Part shown: positions 16,252 to 26,190 of the stretch, piece by piece | How positions within the stretch are numbered: the first letter of the stretch is position 1 | Layout of the letters: the number at the start of each line of letters is the position of its first letter | NCBI GenBank assembly: GCA_017452945.1 | Contig: JAFTLD010000009.1 | Coordinates: 1-64,000, forward strand | Length of the DNA stretch: 64,000 nucleotides | Source: Clostridia bacterium | GTDB lineage: Bacteria > Bacillota_A > Clostridia > Oscillospirales > CAG-272 | Reading direction: 5' to 3' | Notes under the pieces: model-generated | The model's database searches: none | What the model saw: the letters and a program-made list of their open reading frames with translations, nothing else | Told to the model about the DNA's origin: nothing | Position numbers and translations under genes: made by a program

Positions 16252-18672
16252 TTATATGAACAATTGAGGTGACTGGCGCAGTTCACCGTCCTTGTAAAGC
16301 ACGGTTTTGACCTCGTAGGGTACGTAGGTCAGAGGAATTGTTGCACCGCAAAGTGTCAATACGGTTTCTTTTGTGTTGGGGGTGTTGTTGAACAGGCGCA
16401 GGATGTAGGTGTCCTTGGTGTCGTCTGCGCGCTTGAGTGTCACAAGGCTGATGGCATGGTCGCCAAGATCGATGGAAAATGGCTTGGTTGCGGGATGCGC
16501 GCTGCCCGTGGGGAAGGTGTTGAGCACGTAGGGCTTGTGGTTGAAGCGCTGTGCGGCATTTTCCAACTCATCGCGCGCGAATACGCCAAGTCTGAAGGAG
16601 TAGTTGCTTTCTCCCTGGTCGATTTTTTTAATAAAGCGATCGGTTGGAATGATCTCTCTGTCGCCGATGGGGTGTGCGCAGTAGCTGACACCGCGTACCA
16701 ATGAGAGATAGAGCGCTCCGCTTTCAAAGTGGCTGCCGTACAGACAGTTATTTAGTACAGCCGTGCATTTTTGACCGTCATCCAGCGCAATAAAGCGTTG
16801 TGACACGTTCTCGCGTGCGTCTGTGTACAGCTCTTCCGTGCCAAACACGGTCTGGCCGATCAGCTGTCCCTTTGCCGAAAAGGGAACCTTGAGCTTGACA
16901 AAGCAATCAACGTCACCAAGGAACAGCGTGACGTCCACGTCCACAAGGTCATTGTTTTTGTAGATCTTATAAAGCACGCGGGCGCGGGTGTTGTCACAGG
17001 AGAAGAGTGCCTCAACGCCCATGTAAATATCACCGTCCTCAATGACCGAGATGGGAGAAAGTCCTGCGAACACGCCGTCAGGCTTCTGCATAAGCGTAAA
17101 TGCGCGCTCACCTGTGCCGAGTCTTGATAGCTGGAAGGGCTGCATTGCCCAAGGGTCGGGGTTATCGTCGAACCTGCAAAGGCCAAATCCGTCTTTTACG
17201 TATTCTGTGCCGTCAAGCGAGAACGAGGAAAGAAGTCCTGTCTTGCGGTCAATGACCACGCGTTTGCGGCCGTTATCAAAGATCAGATTATCGGACTTGG
17301 GCTTTTCTTGCCGCTCGGTGACGCGTGCATATGCTCCGTAACGGCGCATGCTCATGGGAGGAACGTCAGCCATAAACGTCACGCGCTTGCGCCAATCGAG
17401 GTTGAGGTTGCTCTCTTCCTTGACGCGTTGGGCGGGGATGACGTTGCCGTCTGCGTCCTTGACAGTGATCTCGGTGACCGAGTCTGTCCAGTTCTGATCG
17501 GCCAACATCAGTTCAAATTCCACGTTTTCACGGATATGTTGTGCGGTGGGGTTGTACACCAGAACAGGATATTCACCCTCGGCAGCCACATCCTGGTCGA
17601 GTGCCATGGCGAAAAAGGCACGGGTTTTGAGCCGTTCTGCTTCCAAAAGACCGTGATCCAAAAGCTTCAGACCGTTGTCCTCACCCGATTGGATGCAGGA
17701 GCCGGGCAGCACGTCGTGAAACTCTGCGTTCAGCAGATCCTCGGTGATCTCGTGCAGCTTTTGCTCGGGATAGTCGGCAAGCGCGCCCGAAATGCAGGCT
17801 GCGGAAAGCATTTTTTCTGCCATATAAAGCTCGTTTTCAAGCATGACGTGCTTGCGCTTGATCTTGCCCATCGAGGTGTAGCAGCCGGGCATGGAGATGC
17901 GCAGCGATTGCGCCAGCGTGCTTTCAGGATCAATGTTTGCGAAAAATTGTTCGGGGGTGGAGTGGATCAGATGCACGCCCTCGCCCTTTTGCATGTAGTC
18001 GCGAATGTCTGCAAGGTCCTTGCGCGAGGGGCCGCCGCCGTGATTGCCCACGCCCCATAAAACGCAGACCGTATCCTCGGGTTGAGAGTTTGCCTTGGCG
18101 AGAATGCTCTCCAAGGATCTGCCCATGGGAGAGGAGTAACCACCGTCGTATGCACGCATGACCTTGATGCGCGAGCCGTCAAAGCCCTCCCAGATAAATT
18201 GCCTTTGGTCGGGCGGACAGGCGTTGGGATCGGGGCGGCAGCAGACGTAGCTGTCCTGGCCGCACTTGGCTATGATCTGCACAAGACCGCGGCTGTGGCC
18301 GAAGGAGTCGAAATTGATGGCAGTAGTGGGGAAGGTGCCAAAACGGCTTTCAAAATACCGCTTGCCTTCCAGTATCTGACGCACAAGGCTCTCACCGCTT
18401 GGCATGTTGCAGTCGGGCTGCAGGTACCAGCCGCCCATGATGTGCCATTTGCCTGCCTTGACCAGATCGCGGATCTCCTCAAAGAGCGCAGGATCGTACT
18501 CTTCAACGTATTTGTAAATCGTGGCTTCATTGTGACAAAAAACGTAATCGAAATCCTTGGCAAGGTTCACGGCAGAACGGAATGTGGAAAGCACGCAGCC
18601 CGCGCCCTCCTGCCAGTCCCATTGCCAGATGGGATCTATGTGCGCGTTGCAGATCAAATGTACTTCTTTCAT
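16252..18672 (-). CDS. Alpha-mannosidase, glycoside hydrolase family 38
   Basis: GH38 enzymes hydrolyse alpha-mannosidic bonds with a zinc ion. The N-terminal domain shows the metal motif H11-I-D13-P-I-W, the substrate-region QPDCNMPSGESLVRQ (85-99), and the nucleophile motif FDSFGHS with D122; the C-terminal half is a beta-rich domain. The length (806 aa) is normal. The ATG at 18672 has AAAGGAG upstream, so the seven extra codons before it are rejected. No signal peptide, so it acts inside the cell on imported mannosides or glycan fragments. It is transcribed alone. Confidence 0.93.
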   Translation of the reverse strand: MKEVHLICNAHIDPIWQWDWQEGAGCVLSTFRSAVNLAKDFDYVFCHNEATIYKYVEEYDPALFEEIRDLVKAGKWHIMGGWYLQPDCNMPSGESLVRQILEGKRYFESRFGTFPTTAINFDSFGHSRGLVQIIAKCGQDSYVCCRPDPNACPPDQRQFIWEGFDGSRIKVMRAYDGGYSSPMGRSLESILAKANSQPEDTVCVLWGVGNHGGGPSRKDLADIRDYMQKGEGVHLIHSTPEQFFANIDPESTLAQSLRISMPGCYTSMGKIKRKHVMLENELYMAEKMLSAACISGALADYPEQKLHEITEDLLNAEFHDVLPGSCIQSGEDNGLKLLDHGLLEAERLKTRAFFAMALDQDVAAEGEYPVLVYNPTAQHIRENVEFELMLADQNWTDSVTEITVKDADGNVIPAQRVKEESNLNLDWRKRVTFMADVPPMSMRRYGAYARVTERQEKPKSDNLIFDNGRKRVVIDRKTGLLSSFSLDGTEYVKDGFGLCRFDDNPDPWAMQPFQLSRLGTGERAFTLMQKPDGVFAGLSPISVIEDGDIYMGVEALFSCDNTRARVLYKIYKNNDLVDVDVTLFLGDVDCFVKLKVPFSAKGQLIGQTVFGTEELYTDARENVSQRFIALDDGQKCTAVLNNCLYGSHFESGALYLSLVRGVSYCAHPIGDREIIPTDRFIKKIDQGESNYSFRLGVFARDELENAAQRFNHKPYVLNTFPTGSAHPATKPFSIDLGDHAISLVTLKRADDTKDTYILRLFNNTPNTKETVLTLCGATIPLTYVPYEVKTVLYKDGELRQSPQLFI

Positions 18673-18794
18673 AAATAACTCCTTTCGGATCACTTTTCTT
18701 TATTATACAGGATGCGCAGACAAAATGCAAGAAGGTTTTTGAATATCTACGAACAGTCGAGTAAGAACAGCGGACTCCCCCGCATGACAATAGC

Positions 18795-18830
18795 AAAGGA
18801 GCCCGCAAAAACTAAGCGGACTCCTTTTTT
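18795..18830. terminator. Intrinsic terminator downstream of ABC-DUF1854 operon
   Basis: AAAGGAG and CTCCTTT arms with an inner CCGC/GCGG stem and one mismatch surround an A-rich loop. The run of six Ts is on the plus strand, but the position, 64 bases after the stop of the minus-strand ABC gene, suggests it also closes that operon. Confidence 0.6.
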
Positions 18831-18893
18831 CAAAAACTGATTTCTCACTCGCCGAAGGCGAATTTCACTGCAGGCACATATGCGCCTGCTATG

Positions 18894-21140
18894 CTACATC
18901 ATCCCATCGGTTTTCTCCAGTGCGGCGCGGGCTTGCGCCATAACCAGCTTGTAATAGATGCCTTTTTGCTCCAGCAGCTGTACGTGTGTGCCGCATTCAG
19001 CCACCTCTCCGTGGTCGATGACTAAGATGCGGTCTGCGTTACGCAGGGTGGAAAGGCGGTGCGCAATGGCAAAGACCGTGCGGTTTTCTGTCATGCCGTC
19101 AATGGCATCCTGGATCAGCTTTTCGGTTTCGGTATCAAGTGCCGCTGTTGCCTCATCCAGAATCAGGATCTTGGGGTTGTGGATCAGCGCACGTGCGATT
19201 GCCACGCGCTGTCGCTCACCGCCCGAAAGGGAATAGCCCTTTTCGCCAACTACCGTGTTATAGCCCTGCGGCAACGACATGATAAAATCATGTGCGTTTG
19301 CTGCACGTGCTGCGGCAATCACCTCGGCATTGGTGGCGTGAGGCTTTGCATAGCGGATGTTGTCGCGTACCGTACCCGAAAACAGATGCGTTTCCTGCAG
19401 CACAACGCCCATTTGTGATCGCAGCGATGCTTGCTCGATATCCTTGGCGTTGATGCCGTCAAATTCAATGCAGCCCTCGGCAGGATCGTAAAGACGCATG
19501 ATCAGATTGATCAGCGTGGATTTGCCGCAGCCGGAGTGTCCCACAATGCCGATCATTTCGCCCGGCTGCACCTCTAAGGAAACGTCCTTGAGCACCGGTG
19601 TGGCGCTTTCGTATCCAAAGGTGACGTGCTTGACGCTGACCGCGCCCTGAAGCTTGACGTGCTGGGGGTTATCCAAATCGGCAATTTCGGGCTCCTCCTC
19701 CATGATCTCCATGATCTTGCCAAACGAGGTCATGAATTCCGAAATGTTACGGGGAATGGTGGTGATCTGCATCAAGGGAGCATAGATGATGTTTGTGTAG
19801 GTGTTGAAGCGGTTGAGCGTACCCACGCCCAATGCCCCGCGGAACAAAAGCAAGTTGCCGTGCCACAGGATCAGATAGCTGCCAAGGCGCATGACAAAGC
19901 CGAGGATGGGGAAAACAAGGTCAAAGAGCCGCGCGTTGGAAAGGTTTTGCTTAGCCTGCTTTTCGGTGCAATCGGCAAAGGTGTCGATCGCGCTCTGCTC
20001 ACGTCCGTAAGTCTTGACCACACGAATACCGCTCAAGGTGTCTTGCAGGGTCAGGTTTGTACGTCTGCCCAGCATCCATGCGCGGCGGTTGCGCAGCTTC
20101 ATTTTGTCACGGAACTTCCAGATTGCAAACAGCACGATGGGAAGGGGCAGGAAAATGTAGAGCGCCAGCATGGGAACGCCCAGCGAAAAGCTCATGGTGA
20201 CGATCAGCACAAAGCCCACAATGAACGAAACGAATTGCGCAAAATAGGTGGGCAGCAGGTGTACTACGAAGTTTTGCACCACGTTGACGTCGTTGTTGAT
20301 GCGTCCCATCAGGTCGCCCGTGGATTTTTTCTGTACCGATGCCATGGAGAGCATCTGAATCTTTTCAAAGAGCAGCGTGCGCAGCATGCGCGTAAAGCGT
20401 GCGCCCGTGACAGCGGAAATACGGCTTTGCACGATGTTCAGCACACGGTGCAGCACGTCAATGGATATGATGGCACCCGAAATCAGCAAAAACATCCACA
20501 GCCAATCCTGCCATGTGTCCATGGAGAGCGGATTTTCGGCAAGGATATAGTCGTTGATCAGAATTTCCTGAAAGTAGGGTGCAATAAAGGTCAGACAGAG
20601 GGCGATGGCGGCCGTCAGCAGCGGAGCCATGATCCAAAGTCTCATTCCCTTGGTCATGCGCCAAAGAGTGAGGTATATCTTCTTTTTGTCCTGGCAGTAG
20701 GGACATAACCGCGTGTTGCGGATGTAGGGTCTGCCGCATTTGGGGCAGTAGCGCTCGGGCTCGTCACTGGTGGGCAGATTGTCCGTTTTTCCTTGAGCGA
20801 CCATATCACAAGCGTGCGCTAAGATGGTGTAGCGTGTCATACTTCTGCCCGTGGAGAAGCGGCAGAGCAAAATGCTGTTGCCGTCCAGCTTTGCATAAAA
20901 GGCTGCACAGCCATACAAAAGCTCCACGGAAAATTCACTCATGCGGTGAACGTCCCATTTTTCCATCATGGTTCCGTTACACAGCTTATAAAGATGCGTA
21001 GGGGTCAGCACCATATAACCGTTCACCATACGGTGCTCCTCGTATTCATAAGGAATACAGTACAGTATTCTCTCGTCCTTGCCGCCTGCCTCTTCAAACG
21101 CTGTGCGGTCAGCGGCCTTGAGATCGTATATCAGCTTCAT
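18894..21140 (-). CDS. ABC exporter half-transporter with N-terminal zinc ribbon
   Basis: Domain order: a beta-rich PH-like segment (1-115), a zinc ribbon (C132-C135 and C146-C149, CPKCGRPY...CPYC), a six-helix ABC exporter membrane domain (about 165-450) and an ATPase domain with Walker A GHSGCGKST, signature LSGGERQR and Walker B ILILDEATAALD. The usual half-transporter is about 580 aa; the 748-aa length comes from the extra N-terminal part. It is followed upstream by a DUF1854 gene (12 bases away) and a sister half-transporter, so the functional unit is probably a heterodimer. The substrate is unknown. Confidence 0.9.
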   Translation of the reverse strand: MKLIYDLKAADRTAFEEAGGKDERILYCIPYEYEEHRMVNGYMVLTPTHLYKLCNGTMMEKWDVHRMSEFSVELLYGCAAFYAKLDGNSILLCRFSTGRSMTRYTILAHACDMVAQGKTDNLPTSDEPERYCPKCGRPYIRNTRLCPYCQDKKKIYLTLWRMTKGMRLWIMAPLLTAAIALCLTFIAPYFQEILINDYILAENPLSMDTWQDWLWMFLLISGAIISIDVLHRVLNIVQSRISAVTGARFTRMLRTLLFEKIQMLSMASVQKKSTGDLMGRINNDVNVVQNFVVHLLPTYFAQFVSFIVGFVLIVTMSFSLGVPMLALYIFLPLPIVLFAIWKFRDKMKLRNRRAWMLGRRTNLTLQDTLSGIRVVKTYGREQSAIDTFADCTEKQAKQNLSNARLFDLVFPILGFVMRLGSYLILWHGNLLLFRGALGVGTLNRFNTYTNIIYAPLMQITTIPRNISEFMTSFGKIMEIMEEEPEIADLDNPQHVKLQGAVSVKHVTFGYESATPVLKDVSLEVQPGEMIGIVGHSGCGKSTLINLIMRLYDPAEGCIEFDGINAKDIEQASLRSQMGVVLQETHLFSGTVRDNIRYAKPHATNAEVIAAARAANAHDFIMSLPQGYNTVVGEKGYSLSGGERQRVAIARALIHNPKILILDEATAALDTETEKLIQDAIDGMTENRTVFAIAHRLSTLRNADRILVIDHGEVAECGTHVQLLEQKGIYYKLVMAQARAALEKTDGMM

Positions 21141-21152
21141 AGAAATCCTCCA

Positions 21153-21698
21153 TCAGAGATAGATCTCTATCTTCTTTCGGCTGGCGTTATCCAGCGCCTC
21201 GGTATTGGGAACGCAGAAGCAGTTGCCGTCGATATCGTACATGAACACACGGCCGTCTTCCAGAGTGCGGAAGCTGTTTGTGGGATTGGACATGATGAAT
21301 TCCGAGCGACCTGCATCAGTAGTTACGTCAAAGTACAGGTAACCGAATTTTTCGTGCAGTGAATGGATCTTTTTGATCTCGGGGGTGAAGTAGCGGCGGT
21401 CCAGCTCCGATGAGATCAGACGCTGTGCCTGCTCGTCAAAATCGGCCAGGCGTTCGATCATACCGATTTCCTCGCCCTTGCCCTTTTTTCTTGTGTCCGG
21501 CTCGCGGATGCAGATATAGCAGTCGGGATCGGTAATGGGGAAGGCACGTACCGGGATCACGCGCTCAAATTCCTCCACCGAGCCGTCTTCCAATGTCAGC
21601 GAGAGGGACAAAAGCCCACCCAGAGAGAGCGAAAACGCAGCGTTTTCGGGTGTGAGTGCAACCGATACGCGTTTATCAAAAAGTGCTTTTTCTTGCAT
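21153..21698 (-). CDS. DUF1854 domain protein
   Basis: The protein (181 aa) shows the DUF1854 pattern: IPVRAFPITDPDCYICIREPD near 65-85, EIGMIERLADFDEQAQRLISSELDRRYFTPEIKKI, then FDVTTDAGRSEFIMSNP and VFMYDIDGNCFCVPN near the end. DUF1854 genes regularly neighbour ABC exporters and, in some bacteria, cyanophycin genes; no cyanophycin enzyme is visible here. The ATG at 21698 is used because GGAGG lies directly upstream. Sitting between the two half-transporter genes, it is probably an accessory subunit or regulator of that exporter. Confidence 0.85.
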   Translation of the reverse strand: MQEKALFDKRVSVALTPENAAFSLSLGGLLSLSLTLEDGSVEEFERVIPVRAFPITDPDCYICIREPDTRKKGKGEEIGMIERLADFDEQAQRLISSELDRRYFTPEIKKIHSLHEKFGYLYFDVTTDAGRSEFIMSNPTNSFRTLEDGRVFMYDIDGNCFCVPNTEALDNASRKKIEIYL

Positions 21699-21710
21699 GA
21701 TAACCTCCAT

Positions 21711-21800
21711 GCCGCCATACGGCGGCTCAATTCGTTTTGAAACTTCACCGTGGAGCTTCGCTCCAAAAATGGGTCAGGACCCCTTTTTTAGGTGAAGTTT
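21711..21800. repeat. Nested small-hairpin repeat between exporter genes
   Basis: The spacer holds GCCGCCATACGGCGGC, GGAGCTTCGCTCC and GGGTCAGGACCC, three small hairpins, the last two enclosed by a longer inverted repeat, AAACTTCACC (21740-21749) with GGTGAAGTTT (21791-21800). It looks like a mobile or attenuator-type hairpin cluster within the operon. Confidence 0.5.
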
Positions 21801-21843
21801 GAAGTAAACAGGAACATAACGTGATCTTTCACGCCAATCCTCT

Positions 21844-24150
21844 TTACTTGCCTTGCATGACCTTGGTCATCTGTTCGTTTTGCAGCGTCCAGAGCTTGTA
21901 GTAAACGCCCTCTTTGGCCATCAGCTCCTCCTGCGTGCCCATTTCCACCAGTTCACCGTTTTCCATTGCCATGATGTAATTGCAATTTTTCAGGGTGGAA
22001 AGGCGGTGGGCGATGCTGATGCTGGTCTTGCCCTCGATCAGCTGATCTATCGCCTTGCTGATCTGGTGCTCGGTTTCGGTGTCCATGGCTGCAGTTGCCT
22101 CGTCCAAGATCAGAATGGCGGGATCGAGCAAGAGGGCGCGCGCGATCGAAACGCGTTGGCGCTCACCGCCCGAAAGCGAGCGTGAGCCAATGCCCACCTG
22201 CGTTTCATAACCCTCGGGCAGTGCCATGATAAAGTCGTGTGCGTTTGCCGCACGCGCTGCGGCAATCACCTCGTCCATGGTCGCGTCGGGCTTGCCGTAA
22301 CGGATATTGTCGGCAATGGTGCCGCGGAAAATAAAGATCTCCTGGGACACGATGGCGATCCCACCGCGCAGTGAGGATTGCTTGATCTGCTTGATATCCA
22401 CACCGTCAATGGTCACGCTGCCGCTGACTACGTCGTACATACGCGTGATCAGATTGGCAATGGTGGATTTGCCGCTGCCCGTGTGGCCGACAAGGCCGAT
22501 GCGGTCACCTTGATGAATGGTAAAGGAAACGTCCTTGAGGATGGGGCGGTTGGGATTGTAATGAAATCCCACGTTCTTGAATTCGATGTCACCCTTGATC
22601 TCGGTAAGCTCAACTGCTTCGGGGGCATCTGTGATCTCGGGAACCATGTCCTGCACCTCGAACATACGCGTCGCACTGTTGAGCGTATCGGTCAGCATAT
22701 TGGTAAACTGAGAGAAGAAGTTCAAAGGGGCAAAGATCATGCCCATATAACTGACGAACAGGGAAAGATCACCGTAAGACATCTGCTTACCAATGACCTG
22801 AATGCCGCCCACGCCCCAAACCATATTACCGAATATACCTATGATCAGCGAGATGACGGGGAAGATCGAAAGCGCGATCAGATTGGAGCGCAGATTGGCT
22901 TGCATGAGCTTGGTGGAATAGCCGAAGAATTGGTGCGTTTCGCTGTCCTCCTTCGCAAAGGCTTTTACCACGCGAATGCCCGAAAGAGAATCGTTGAGCA
23001 CTCCGGTCAGGGAGGAGGAGGCGCGCCAGGCTCGAGAGAACGAGCGCCACAGGTGGGGCAGACGGTACTTGAAAATCAGCACGATTACGGGAACGGGCAA
23101 AAGGATCATGAGCGTCAGCCAAGGGTTCAGGATCATGAGCACAATCGTCAGCCCAATGAATTGCAAAGCGTGTACGATCAGATACGGAACACCGTTGATA
23201 AAGAAGTTACGCACCTTTTCGGCATCGTAATTGACGCGGTTGATCAGCCTGCCCGTAGGTTGAGAATTGAAATAAGAGAGGGAAAGGCGGTTCATAGCGC
23301 GGAAGATATCGTTCTTCATGCGCTTGGTGACCTCGGTGGACATGTACGCATTTGCACGGTTTTGCACGATGCTGATGGCAAGCGAAAGCACGGCAAGTCC
23401 CATGATCACACCGACTAAGATGTATACGTATTTCTCCTGGCGTAGGCTTCCTGCGGGGTCAATGACCTGATCGTAAAGGATCTGACCGCTGATGACGGGA
23501 GAGATCAGCGAGATGGCGGTGGAAGCCAACAAGCAGATGGTGACGATGACCAATTGCGGCTTGAAGGGAGTAAAATAGCCAAGCAAACGGCGCAGCGTGC
23601 CCTTTTTGTTGGTACAGTCTTTGCAGATGCGGCGCAGCGGGTCGTCAAAGGGCTTGCCGCATTTGGGGCACTTGGCGTTGAATTGCTCAAAAATGGGATC
23701 ATCCTCGGCAACGCTGTCACCGCGTGCAAGTCTTTCCCAGATGTTGACAAAGGCAAGCAGCTTACGCTTGCAGGTATTGGTACAAAAGCCAACGACCACA
23801 GCTTGTCCGCGCGCGTCGTATTGTGCCTGCAGGGCAGCAAATTCCTCGTCGGTCATCTCGCCCTTCTCGGGGGGCAAATCGCCTGCATCGTGCTGCGTGG
23901 CGGTCAGTCGGTTGGAGGTGGTGAAGTTATCGATGCTTGGCTCGGTCAGCAAGGAGAGCGGAAAGGCATCCACTTCTTCGGCAATGCGGTACAGCATGCC
24001 GTCCTTGGTGCTGATGGCCAAATAGACCTGTCCGAATCTGGCATCTGTTCCAAGGTCCATATAAAATGCAACGTCCAGCTGCTCGGACTCAATATTGGCT
24101 GCCTGCAGTGTCTGCAATGCCTTTTCGGAGAGTGTATCAAGCGGTAACAT
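21844..24150 (-). CDS. ABC exporter half-transporter with N-terminal zinc ribbon (partner)
   Basis: Same architecture as its neighbour: beta-rich N-terminal segment (1-130), zinc ribbon CPKCGKPF...CKDC (about 160-180), six-helix exporter domain and ATPase domain with GHTGSGKST, LSGGERQR and LILDEATAAMD. Both ATPase sites look intact, so the pair can form a symmetric or heterodimeric exporter. The ATG at 24150 (768 aa) is chosen because AAAGGAGTGAG precedes it; TTG and GTG codons further upstream lie within or before that site. It is the first gene of the three-gene operon. Confidence 0.9.
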   Translation of the reverse strand: MLPLDTLSEKALQTLQAANIESEQLDVAFYMDLGTDARFGQVYLAISTKDGMLYRIAEEVDAFPLSLLTEPSIDNFTTSNRLTATQHDAGDLPPEKGEMTDEEFAALQAQYDARGQAVVVGFCTNTCKRKLLAFVNIWERLARGDSVAEDDPIFEQFNAKCPKCGKPFDDPLRRICKDCTNKKGTLRRLLGYFTPFKPQLVIVTICLLASTAISLISPVISGQILYDQVIDPAGSLRQEKYVYILVGVIMGLAVLSLAISIVQNRANAYMSTEVTKRMKNDIFRAMNRLSLSYFNSQPTGRLINRVNYDAEKVRNFFINGVPYLIVHALQFIGLTIVLMILNPWLTLMILLPVPVIVLIFKYRLPHLWRSFSRAWRASSSLTGVLNDSLSGIRVVKAFAKEDSETHQFFGYSTKLMQANLRSNLIALSIFPVISLIIGIFGNMVWGVGGIQVIGKQMSYGDLSLFVSYMGMIFAPLNFFSQFTNMLTDTLNSATRMFEVQDMVPEITDAPEAVELTEIKGDIEFKNVGFHYNPNRPILKDVSFTIHQGDRIGLVGHTGSGKSTIANLITRMYDVVSGSVTIDGVDIKQIKQSSLRGGIAIVSQEIFIFRGTIADNIRYGKPDATMDEVIAAARAANAHDFIMALPEGYETQVGIGSRSLSGGERQRVSIARALLLDPAILILDEATAAMDTETEHQISKAIDQLIEGKTSISIAHRLSTLKNCNYIMAMENGELVEMGTQEELMAKEGVYYKLWTLQNEQMTKVMQGK

Positions 24151-24351
24151 CTCTTTGCTCACTCCTTTCAAAAAAACGGTTTTTCCATACTAACATATTC
24201 TTGTCAAAAGCGCAAGTGCGTTCAACCAATGATATCACAAACTTACCATAAAATGCAACACTTTTTGTTTGTTCCTATGCGTCAAAATGTGTTTCCCAAT
24301 ATGTAAAATTATAGATAAATTGCCAAAAATGTCTTTGTTTTGGGTGATGTC

Positions 24352-24380
24352 TTGCAATTCGAGGGAGAATATGGTATAAT
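24352..24380 (+). promoter_or_regulatory. Sigma-A promoter for cysK-pdxK
   Basis: TTGCAA, a 17-base spacer and TATAAT end 32 bases before the cysK start. No T-box or S-box leader fits in so short a leader. Confidence 0.75.
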
Positions 24381-24412
24381 AATATCTCAGTTTTTTTGAG
24401 GAGGTAGCGACT

Positions 24413-25312
24413 ATGATCGGAAATACCCCTTTGATCGCATTAAAGCGCCTGCGTGCGTTGCGGCAGTGGCAAGCCGAGGTGTTTGTTAAATGTGAGTGGT
24501 GCAATCCCGCAGGCTCTGCCAAAGATAGGGCAGTGCAGTTCATGCTGGACGACGCGCTGACCAAGGGCTTACTTGCTCCGGGCGGCACGGTGGTGGAATC
24601 CACCTCGGGAAACACGGGCATTGCACTTGCCGCACAGGGTTCTGCACGCGGTTTTTCGGTTGTGATCGTCATGCCGGACAGCATGTCAAAGGAGCGCATT
24701 TCGCTCATGCGTGCAAGAGGTGCCAAGGTGGTTCTGACACCTGCCGCGCTTGGCATGCAGGGCGCTGTAAAAGAGGCTGAGAGCATCGTGGCAAGCACAC
24801 CCGGGGCCATGATCTTGGGGCAGTTTGATAATCCCGCCAATGCAAAAGCGCATTATGCCACCACCGGCCCCGAGCTGCTGAAGCAGTCGGAGGGCAAGCT
24901 GGACGTTTTGGTTGCCTGTGTCGGCACGGGCGGTACGATCAGCGGTACGGGAAAATACCTCAAGGAGCACATCCCGCATTTGCACGTTGTGGCGGTTGAG
25001 CCTGCCGAGTCCCCGCTGCTTTCGGGCGGTGTTGCGGGTGCGCACGGAATTCAGGGAATCGGTGCCAATTTTGTGCCGAGCGTGCTGGATCGCAGCGTAT
25101 ACGATGAGGTCGTCTGCGTGACCACAGAGCAAGCCAAGGATGCTTGCAGACTGTTGGGACGCACCGAGGGCTTGCTTGGCGGTATTTCTTCGGGAGCTGC
25201 GTTGGCTGCGGCTGATATGCTTGCCAAACGCCCCGATATGAAGGGGAAAAGAATTGCGGTGATTCTGCCGGATGGCGGAGAGAGATATTTGTCAACGGGG
25301 CTTTATGACTGA
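24413..25312 (+). CDS. cysK: Cysteine synthase (O-acetylserine sulfhydrylase)
   Basis: The enzyme joins O-acetylserine and sulfide to make cysteine with pyridoxal phosphate. It begins directly with the conserved IGNTPLI, has the PLP lysine in NPAGSAKDR (K37), the phosphate/substrate loop STSGNTGIA and the C-terminal LPDGGERYLS. The 299-aa length is normal, if slightly short at the N-terminus. GAGGAGGT seven bases upstream fixes the start. It is followed by pyridoxamine kinase 26 bases later, which would supply its cofactor. A cystathionine beta-synthase-like activity cannot be excluded. Confidence 0.92.
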   Translation: MIGNTPLIALKRLRALRQWQAEVFVKCEWCNPAGSAKDRAVQFMLDDALTKGLLAPGGTVVESTSGNTGIALAAQGSARGFSVVIVMPDSMSKERISLMRARGAKVVLTPAALGMQGAVKEAESIVASTPGAMILGQFDNPANAKAHYATTGPELLKQSEGKLDVLVACVGTGGTISGTGKYLKEHIPHLHVVAVEPAESPLLSGGVAGAHGIQGIGANFVPSVLDRSVYDEVVCVTTEQAKDACRLLGRTEGLLGGISSGAALAAADMLAKRPDMKGKRIAVILPDGGERYLSTGLYD

Positions 25313-25338
25313 AGTTTAGTTGAAAAGAGGATAAAGAC

Positions 25339-26169
25339 ATGAAAAGAATTGTAACCGTACAGGATATTTCCTGTGTAGGAAAGTGCTCACTGACTGTGGC
25401 GTTGCCCATCATTTCGGCTATGGGCGTGGAGGCGGCTATATTGCCCACTGCCGTGCTGTCCACGCACACGGCGTTCAAAAAGGGCTTTACATTACATGAT
25501 CTGACCTGTGAGATCGCACCTATCACGTCGCATTGGAAGAGCGAGGAGATCGATTTTGATGCCATTTATACGGGGTATCTGGCCTCCTTTGATCAGATCG
25601 ATCTGGTGAAGCAGATGTCCAAGGATTTCCCCGATGCGCTGCTTTTCGTTGATCCTGCCATGGGTGACAACGGCAAGCTGTATTACGGCTTTGACGAAGC
25701 CTTCGCCAAGAAAATGGCAGAGCTTTGCGCGGTGGCGGATATCATCGTACCCAATATGACCGAAGCATCGTTTATGCTGGGAATTCCTTACGTAGCGGAG
25801 GGGTATGACGAGGCGTACGTCAAGGACGTGCTGGTCAAGCTTTGCGCCATGGGCGCGAAAAAAGCGGCTCTGACGGGCGTCAGCCTGAATGCGCACACCA
25901 CGGGCGTGATGGCCTACGACAGCGAAACGGGAGAATATTTCTCGTATTACCACGACCGTATCCCCGTGCAGTATCACGGTACGGGCGACGTGTTCGCATC
26001 CACCTGCGTGGGTGCGCTGATGCGCGGCAAAACGCTGGAGCAGGCATTGGCACTGGCTGCCGATTACACCTGCGAGAGCATTCGACTGACCGAGGCCGAG
26101 CCGGGGCATAATTGGTACGGTGTCAATTTTGAACAGGCTGTGCCTATGCTGGTTGAGAGGTTGAAATGA
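25339..26169 (+). CDS. pdxK: Pyridoxamine kinase (PLP salvage)
   Basis: A ribokinase-like kinase that phosphorylates pyridoxal or pyridoxamine at the 5' hydroxyl. Features: the N-terminal strand and DISCVGKCSLTVALPIISAMG, the aspartate in VDPAMGDNGKLY, and the anion-hole/catalytic motif GTGDVFAS with D217. Length 276 aa is standard. It lies in one operon with cysK, a PLP enzyme. No separate promoter is visible. Confidence 0.9.
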   Translation: MKRIVTVQDISCVGKCSLTVALPIISAMGVEAAILPTAVLSTHTAFKKGFTLHDLTCEIAPITSHWKSEEIDFDAIYTGYLASFDQIDLVKQMSKDFPDALLFVDPAMGDNGKLYYGFDEAFAKKMAELCAVADIIVPNMTEASFMLGIPYVAEGYDEAYVKDVLVKLCAMGAKKAALTGVSLNAHTTGVMAYDSETGEYFSYYHDRIPVQYHGTGDVFASTCVGALMRGKTLEQALALAADYTCESIRLTEAEPGHNWYGVNFEQAVPMLVERLK

Positions 26170-26190
26170 AATAATGAAGGGTTGTCATAT

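Noticed and set aside
19626..20708. A 360-codon frame opposite the ABC exporter gene
   Set aside because: Shadow frame with low-complexity His/Gln-rich composition.
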